Source of the DNA: Candidatus Puniceispirillum sp.
GTDB taxonomy: Bacteria > Pseudomonadota > Alphaproteobacteria > Puniceispirillales > Puniceispirillaceae
Reading direction: 5' to 3'
Assembly (NCBI GenBank): GCA_018668795.1
Contig: JABJBD010000152.1
Coordinates: 1-11,091 of the forward strand
Length of the DNA stretch: 11,091 nt
Shown: in pieces, positions 7,032 to 11,091 of the stretch
Numbering within the stretch: the first letter of the stretch is position 1
Layout of the letters: the number at the start of each line of letters is the position of its first letter
Position numbers and translations under genes: made by a program
Notes under the pieces: model-generated
The model's database searches: none
What the model was told of the DNA's origin: nothing
What the model saw: only the letters and a program-made list of their open reading frames with translations

Positions 7032-8221
7032 TAGCGATGCATCACCAACATCTGCTTCACATCAATCATGCCAGCGCGGAACCCACCCTCGCAATATGAC
7101 AGATAAAGTTCCCACATACGTTTAAAACGCTCGTCAAACTTATCCTCAGCCATAGTTGGCCATGCAACATTAAAGCGGTCACGCCATTCCGCCAAAGTCC
7201 TTGCGTAATGCTGGGCATAGCCATTTTCTTCAACCAGTTGCAAACCCGCGTCATTCAGAGGCTTATCAAGCATAGGCAGAGATGGCAGCATACCGCCCGG
7301 GAAAATATAACGCTGAATGAAGTCAGGTTGGCTTTTATAGGCATGAAAAGATTTATGATCTATTGTGATTGATTGGATCGCCGCACGCCCCCCCTTTTTC
7401 AACAATTTAGAGATAGCGTCAAAATAGGTTGGCCAATAGGCTTCACCAACGGCTTCAAACATTTCAATAGACACAATCTTGTCAAATTTACCCGTGAGGT
7501 CGCGATAATCGACAAGTTGCAGATCAGCTTTACCAGCCAGCCCTGCCGCATGAATGCTTTGCGTGCCAAATTCGAATTGCTCTTTTGAAATTGTAACACC
7601 GGTAACGCGCGCACCAATCGTCGAGGCCACATATTTGGCAAAGCCACCCCAACCACAGCCAATTTCAAGAACATGGTCATCTGGCTGAATATCGGCCATT
7701 TCAACAAGTTTTTGGTATTTATAGATCTGCGCCTTGGTCAGATCATCGCCATCATTTTCAAATACTGCTGAAGAATATGTCATAGTTGGGTCAAGCCAAT
7801 GCGCATAAAAATCATTGCCTAGATCGTAATGATGCGCGATATTTTTGGCAGAACCGCTTTTGCTATTCCTGCGCCAATAATGATAGCTTCGCAATGCCCA
7901 TTTTCTGATGAAATTTGGTTTTAATTGTACGTCCATATCTTCGTCATGATAGACCGCTAACTCAATCAGGCTTGGCAATGTGTTACTGCTGGCATCGCCA
8001 TCCATGATCGCTTCACAAAACCCCATTTTTCCATCCCGCAGAATGCGTGACAAAGCAGAACGCGTGCGCAAACGCAGATCAGCATCGGGGCCAGCCTTTC
8101 CCGACTTGAAATCGTGAATACTGCCATCTGGCAAGGTTAGCTGAAGGCTGCCACATTCAATTCGGTTTAGAATAGCAATAAATAGTTGCACCTGTTTTTT
8201 ATATATAAATTCGGAAAACAT
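7031..8221 (-). CDS. cfa: Cyclopropane-fatty-acid-synthase-type SAM methyltransferase
   Basis: A full-length 396-residue member of the Mycolic_acid_cyclopropane-synthase/CFA family, acting on double bonds of phospholipid acyl chains with S-adenosylmethionine. Seen are HHYDLGNDFY (130-139), the SAM-binding motif VLEIGCGWGGFA (184-195), SIEMFEAVGE (251-260), YIFPGGMLPS (305-314) and the C-terminal WELYLSYCEGGFRAG. Against E. coli Cfa as I recall it, E256 and Y339 are kept among the bicarbonate-binding residues, but Cys139 is replaced by S151 (MTYSSAVF) and His266 falls in IQSITID with no histidine. This is the pattern of the plant-CPA-FAS-like subfamily. The product may therefore be a cyclopropane, a methyl-branched chain or a furan-fatty-acid precursor. 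It lies between DUF1365 and DUF3833, with its ribosome binding site inside the end of DUF1365. Confidence 0.92.
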   Translation of the reverse strand: MFSEFIYKKQVQLFIAILNRIECGSLQLTLPDGSIHDFKSGKAGPDADLRLRTRSALSRILRDGKMGFCEAIMDGDASSNTLPSLIELAVYHDEDMDVQLKPNFIRKWALRSYHYWRRNSKSGSAKNIAHHYDLGNDFYAHWLDPTMTYSSAVFENDGDDLTKAQIYKYQKLVEMADIQPDDHVLEIGCGWGGFAKYVASTIGARVTGVTISKEQFEFGTQSIHAAGLAGKADLQLVDYRDLTGKFDKIVSIEMFEAVGEAYWPTYFDAISKLLKKGGRAAIQSITIDHKSFHAYKSQPDFIQRYIFPGGMLPSLPMLDKPLNDAGLQLVEENGYAQHYARTLAEWRDRFNVAWPTMAEDKFDERFKRMWELYLSYCEGGFRAGMIDVKQMLVMHR

Positions 8222-8225
8222 AAAA

Positions 8226-9020
8226 TCAAAACTCCTTAACTTTTCCGATATCTTTTGCTTCTGACCACATCTTAGGAGGGGCTGGTCTAGAAAAGAAATG
8301 TACTTTTTTTAACCACAACTTAATGGCTTCAATATGAATTGATACAAGTGGACGAAGCGGCCATTGTCCAGTCGAAATCAGCCCACTAAGAATTGACGCG
8401 CTGGACAAAATGCGCATTTTACCTCGCAAGGTAGCTGTCAAAGCAACTTTATCCACTTGATGGTAGCGCATAAGAAGGCGCAATCGATCACCAACAACTC
8501 TTATTTTCAGACGGTAATGTCCGCTATTCGCAAAAAAAGGCGAAACATGTAGCAACTTTTCAGCCCGCATGACTGTGTGATTTTTAGTTACCTGCCCGAT
8601 ATAGGAATGCATGTCCCCAAAGGTGTTGCGCACTTCATAAATGTGAACACGCTCAGCGCCTGATTTATCACATAGGACATAGACTGAAACAGGATTAAAT
8701 ACGAGGCCGAAAATACGAGGAAACGTCAGCAAATGAACAGATGCTATTTCCTGACTTGGGCATAGTTCGGCAGCTCTGGCACGGGCATAATCAGCCAATT
8801 TTACCAATGGCGCTTTTGATTTGAAATTTTCCCCATGATCACGTTGCCGAAATGATAACAGGTTAAATTTATCAACGCTGAACAACATTGACATACGGTT
8901 CACTTTGTCAAGTTGATCAAGGTTAATCCACAAAGATAGCCCCTTACGGCTTAAAAAATGTGAAGGGGTGCCGTGCCGCGTATGGTCAATCTGTGAAATG
9001 ACTAGCTGGCATGCTGACAT
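8226..9020 (-). CDS. DUF1365 family protein of the CFA-type operon
   Basis: A 264-residue DUF1365 protein. Family hallmarks are H13-x-R15, FNLLSF (53-58), DHG (61-63), LLTFPRIFGLVFNPVSVY (97-114), EVRNTFGDMHSY (129-140), SPFF (160-163) and the C-terminal IHIEAIKLWLKK. DUF1365 proteins are nearly always encoded beside a flavin amine-oxidase-like gene and a CFA-type methyltransferase, and are believed to take part in acyl-chain modification; the exact reaction is not something I can state. The start is ATG 9020, which overlaps the flavoprotein stop by 1 nt (TGATG); a TTG one codon earlier is less likely. The final codons (Lys-Glu-Phe) carry the AAGGAG ribosome binding site of the next gene, 4 nt downstream. 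Confidence 0.88.
   Translation of the reverse strand: MSACQLVISQIDHTRHGTPSHFLSRKGLSLWINLDQLDKVNRMSMLFSVDKFNLLSFRQRDHGENFKSKAPLVKLADYARARAAELCPSQEIASVHLLTFPRIFGLVFNPVSVYVLCDKSGAERVHIYEVRNTFGDMHSYIGQVTKNHTVMRAEKLLHVSPFFANSGHYRLKIRVVGDRLRLLMRYHQVDKVALTATLRGKMRILSSASILSGLISTGQWPLRPLVSIHIEAIKLWLKKVHFFSRPAPPKMWSEAKDIGKVKEF
8232..8237 (-). promoter_or_regulatory. Ribosome binding site of the CFA-type gene inside the DUF1365 coding end
   Basis: AAGGAG on the minus strand ends 10 nt before ATG 8221 and also encodes the Lys-Glu near the end of DUF1365. It is the strongest Shine-Dalgarno sequence of the operon and fixes the methyltransferase start. Confidence 0.7.
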
Positions 9021-10339
9021 CAAGCACCAACCTTTATTGACTCATTAGTTGAAACAAGAAATGCGTCAACATCACTGTGCCAAGGGATTTGCGCACCCAA
9101 TGTTTTGGCGATAGCGACCGCTGATTTCAAGCCATCCTCATGGAAACCATATCCGGTCCATGCACCTGCGAAAAACAAATTATTTACGCCCTGAATATCA
9201 GCCAGCTGTGGTTGCGCATCTATCGCGGCAGAATCAAATACCGGATGATGATAGATAAATTCCCCATGCACAAGTTTTGGGTCGGGCTCTATATGTGGGT
9301 TTAGCGTTTCATAAAGCGGATAGTTCGTATCAATTGATTGCAAACGGTTCATCCAGTAAGTCAGACATAGATTGTCCTGATTTCCTGACTCAGACCCGTC
9401 TTTGGACGTAATATAGTTCCACGCCGCCCATGTAGATTTTCGACGTGGCATCAAGCGCGCATCCGAATGTAAAACTGCACGATTAGGTTGAAATTTGAAA
9501 GCAGACAGAACATCCCTTTCCATGTCGGTCGGATCAGCAATCAATGCAAGCGATTCATCAGCATGAGCTGCCATAATGACCTTATCGAACCAAAGATCAC
9601 CCTGCCCCTCAATCGAGAGCATAACGCCAGCATTGGCGCGGCGTATTGATGTGATATTGACACCGCAATGTACCTTGTCGCCAAGCGCCTTATGGATTCT
9701 GGTGACATATTCGCGCGACCCGCCTAGCACCGTGCGCCATTGTGGGCGGTCAATGAAGTTAAGCAATTTATGGTTTTCCATAAAACGCATGAATGAGCGG
9801 ACAGGAAATGCGTTCATCATATTCGATGTACACGACCAAATTGCCGCGCCCATTGGCAGTAAATGATCTGTTACAAATGGCTCACCATAATTCTGGCGCG
9901 CTATGAATGCACCAAGTGTTTCATCTTCAGGTCCATCATAAGCATCACGTGGCGCGGTGCGATAAAAGCGCACAAGGTCAGCCAACATCGACCAATAACG
10001 GCGGCGCAACAGATTAGACGGTTGTGCCAGCAAACCCTTGATTGATCCTTCATATTCAGATCGGCCATCTGCAAGCGAAACAGCAAACGACATATCGGTA
10101 TTTTGCGTAGGCACATCAAGAACAGAGAACAAATTGATTAGATTAGGGTAATTCAATGGATTATAGACGATAAAACCCGTATCAACCGGTACCTTTACAC
10201 CCTCAAAATCAGCATCAACAGTGTGACTGTGCCCACCTAGCCGTGTCGCCTTTTCAAAGACGTGAACATCAGCATGGTCTTTCAAAAGATACGCTGAGCC
10301 CAACCCAGAAATACCCGAACCAATAACGGCAACCCGCAT
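9020..10339 (-). CDS. FAD-dependent amine-oxidase-like protein (fatty acid modification flavoprotein)
   Basis: A 439-residue NAD(P)/FAD-binding protein of the flavin amine oxidase superfamily. The N-terminal dinucleotide motif is GSGISG (7-12), followed by E29 and RLGGHSHT (33-40), and the C-terminal FAD motif is NLFFAGAWTGYGFHEDGLKSAV (387-408). It resembles the N-terminal FAD domain of plant cyclopropane synthases (CPA-FAS), whose C-terminal half is a CFA synthase; here the two halves are separate genes with DUF1365 between them. In Rhodobacter a related neighbourhood makes furan fatty acids (Ufa pathway), and in mycobacteria an FAD partner reduces the methylene intermediate to a methyl branch. 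A redox role on acyl chains is therefore likely, but which reaction is unknown. ATG 10339 is preceded by AGGGA at 7 nt spacing. First gene of the four-gene operon. Confidence 0.9.
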   Translation of the reverse strand: MRVAVIGSGISGLGSAYLLKDHADVHVFEKATRLGGHSHTVDADFEGVKVPVDTGFIVYNPLNYPNLINLFSVLDVPTQNTDMSFAVSLADGRSEYEGSIKGLLAQPSNLLRRRYWSMLADLVRFYRTAPRDAYDGPEDETLGAFIARQNYGEPFVTDHLLPMGAAIWSCTSNMMNAFPVRSFMRFMENHKLLNFIDRPQWRTVLGGSREYVTRIHKALGDKVHCGVNITSIRRANAGVMLSIEGQGDLWFDKVIMAAHADESLALIADPTDMERDVLSAFKFQPNRAVLHSDARLMPRRKSTWAAWNYITSKDGSESGNQDNLCLTYWMNRLQSIDTNYPLYETLNPHIEPDPKLVHGEFIYHHPVFDSAAIDAQPQLADIQGVNNLFFAGAWTGYGFHEDGLKSAVAIAKTLGAQIPWHSDVDAFLVSTNESIKVGA

Positions 10340-10340
10340 T

Positions 10341-10357
10341 CAAACATCCCTATCAAA
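10341..10357. repeat. Direct repeat copy 1 (AAACATCCCTATCAAA), overlapping the flavoprotein ribosome binding site
   Basis: The 17 nt from 10341 recur at 10430-10445 with a single C missing. On the minus strand this copy holds TTTGATAG followed by the AGGGA ribosome binding site of the flavoprotein gene (AGGG at 10351-10348). The second copy lies about 89 bp upstream. Confidence 0.75.
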
Positions 10358-10389
10358 ATATTGATCCGGCGACTATCAAAGCTGGCGCC

Positions 10390-10411
10390 ATCAGTTACTT
10401 ATTTAACTGAT
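10390..10411. promoter_or_regulatory. Inverted repeat, candidate operator of the lipid operon
   Basis: Perfect 8 bp arms ATCAGTTA and TAACTGAT flank a 6 nt centre (CTTATT). The site is about 50 bp before the flavoprotein start and just downstream of a candidate -10 box, where a dimeric repressor would block transcription. It has no T-run and lies between divergent genes, so a terminator is unlikely. Confidence 0.5.
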
Positions 10412-10415
10412 TATT

Positions 10416-10444
10416 CACATATATATATACAAACATCCTATCAA
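10416..10444 (-). promoter_or_regulatory. Candidate promoter of the flavoprotein-DUF1365-CFA-DUF3833 operon
   Basis: On the minus strand TTGATA (10444-10439, five of six to TTGACA) is followed after 17 nt by TATGTG (10421-10416), or after 15 nt by TATATG, within an alternating AT tract (10419-10429). The start would fall near 10409, inside the inverted repeat, leaving a leader of about 70 nt. Called by eye. Confidence 0.35.
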
Positions 10445-10470
10445 ATTCTATCAGTATCATATGGTTATAG

Positions 10471-10499
10471 TTGCGATATTTTTGATAGACACGCATAAA
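10471..10499 (+). promoter_or_regulatory. Candidate promoter of the aldose epimerase gene
   Basis: TTGCGA (10471-10476), a 17 nt spacer and CATAAA (10494-10499), each four of six to consensus, lie about 33 nt before ATG 10532. The forward TTTGATAG copy is within the spacer. Called by eye. Confidence 0.3.
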
Positions 10500-10531
10500 T
10501 CACATCAGTTTTGTGAGGCTTTTGTAAATGA

Positions 10532-11091
10532 ATGATTAAATCTATCGGTATTTCCCGTCAAAATTGTGAAGTTCAAGCCATTGATATATGGCGTGACGGT
10601 CTATCAGCAACGATACTGACATGGGGTGCTGTGGTGCAGGATTTGCGCCTTTTAGGCCATGAGGCACCGTTGGTGTTAGGATTTCGCAAGTTCAAACATT
10701 ATCCCCGCTATTCACCCTATTACGGTGCCATTGCTGGACGCGTTGCCAACCGCATTGCTGAGGGGCAAGGACAAATCGATGATACAACCGTTCAAAGTGA
10801 TACCAATTTCCTAGGTAAACATAGTTTGCATGGTGGCAAAGACGGTTTCGGCACGCGCGACTGGGACATTCGCGATCATGGGCATGATTTTGTGGAACTG
10901 GTTTTACGCGATCCCGATGGCATGATGGGCTTTCCGGGCATGTTGGATGTGGTTTGTCGATATGAAATTCAACCTGGCAATGTCCTTACGGTAACGCTGG
11001 ATGCCCAAACCGATGCGCCTACCTTTTGTAATCTGGCACATCACAGTTATTTCTGCCTTGATGATACAGGCGACATTCGTGGTCATGAATT
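10532..11091 (+). CDS. galM: Aldose 1-epimerase (galactose mutarotase), 3' end cut by the window
   Basis: The reading frame is open from ATG 10532 to the window edge: 186 full codons, about half the usual GalM length of roughly 340. The family interconverts alpha and beta anomers of galactose, glucose and other aldoses in the cytoplasm. Seen are YYGAIAGRVANRI (63-75, with the substrate-site R70 and N73), HSLHGG (97-102, H100) and NLAHHSYF (167-174, H171 matching the catalytic acid histidine of E. coli GalM). The catalytic glutamate would lie beyond the window. An in-frame TGA ends immediately before the ATG, so no earlier start is possible. GAGG (10515-10518) is 13 nt upstream, rather far, and a four-codon frame ATG-AAT-GAT-TAA (10528-10539) overlaps the start. 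It diverges from the lipid operon and is probably unrelated in function. Confidence 0.88.
   Translation, partial: MIKSIGISRQNCEVQAIDIWRDGLSATILTWGAVVQDLRLLGHEAPLVLGFRKFKHYPRYSPYYGAIAGRVANRIAEGQGQIDDTTVQSDTNFLGKHSLHGGKDGFGTRDWDIRDHGHDFVELVLRDPDGMMGFPGMLDVVCRYEIQPGNVLTVTLDAQTDAPTFCNLAHHSYFCLDDTGDIRGHE

Larger units (their letters stand above)
10350..10488. repeat. Cluster of TTTGATAG octamers
   Basis: Exact minus-strand TTTGATAG occurs at 10350-10357, 10373-10380 and 10438-10445, with a near copy (CTGATAG) at 10448-10454. One copy in the opposite orientation is at 10481-10488. The first two are 23 bp apart, about two helical turns. These may be binding sites of a regulator, or the copy at 10438-10445 may simply be a -35 box. 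Confidence 0.6.

Noticed and set aside
10362..10367. TGATCC resembling the -35 box of the RpoE/ChrR singlet-oxygen sigma factor
   Set aside because: It points away from the lipid operon, and no matching -10 is seen at the right distance towards the epimerase gene.
10419..10429. Alternating AT tract as a microsatellite or origin element
   Set aside because: Only about five AT units, with no DnaA boxes or iterons recognised nearby; a -10 region is a simpler reading.

Overview
The window looks like chromosomal DNA of an alphaproteobacterium of moderate GC content (below half by eye, not computed). Clues are the cobalamin CobC variant beginning HGGN with a DLSTGIS motif, the ReAV-type asparaginase, and the flavoprotein/DUF1365/CFA-type methyltransferase/DUF3833 lipid cluster. 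A marine lineage such as SAR116 would fit, but that is a guess. No rRNA, tRNA, CRISPR array, insertion sequence or phage gene was seen. Genes are tightly packed with 1-17 nt overlaps.

Layout. (1) 24-5238, minus strand: a very large three-part protein (small-molecule kinase, M23 metallopeptidase, class III aminotransferase/phospho-lyase), then a Ser/Lys/Zn-type L-asparaginase, then CobC (threonine-phosphate decarboxylase). The last two overlap by 8 nt. (2) 5239-5363: a short divergent control region where two candidate promoters overlap. (3) 5364-6553, plus strand: a short-chain dehydrogenase and a SnoaL/NTF2-like protein, 2 nt apart. (4) 6537-10339, minus strand: a four-gene operon in the order FAD amine-oxidase-like protein, DUF1365, CFA-type SAM methyltransferase, DUF3833. 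Stop and start codons overlap by 1 nt at two junctions, and the third has a 4 nt gap with the ribosome binding site inside the upstream gene. This operon runs tail to tail into the SnoaL gene with a 17 bp overlap. (5) 10340-10531: a repeat-rich intergenic region with an 8+8 bp inverted repeat and several TTTGATAG copies. (6) 10532 to the window end, plus strand: a truncated aldose 1-epimerase.

How the genes work together. The six genes from 5364 to 10339 probably form one functional module acting on unsaturated phospholipid acyl chains. The methyltransferase would transfer a methyl or methylene group from SAM, and the flavoprotein, DUF1365 and accessory proteins would carry out redox or follow-up steps. 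The methyltransferase lacks two of the bicarbonate-binding residues of E. coli Cfa, so the product may not be a simple cyclopropane; methyl-branched or furan fatty acids are possible. The kinase-peptidase-aminotransferase fusion is the strangest gene. All three active sites look intact, yet no export signal is visible, although M23 enzymes normally act outside the cytoplasm. Its chemistry may be phosphorylation followed by phosphate elimination from an amino alcohol such as ethanolamine or hydroxylysine.
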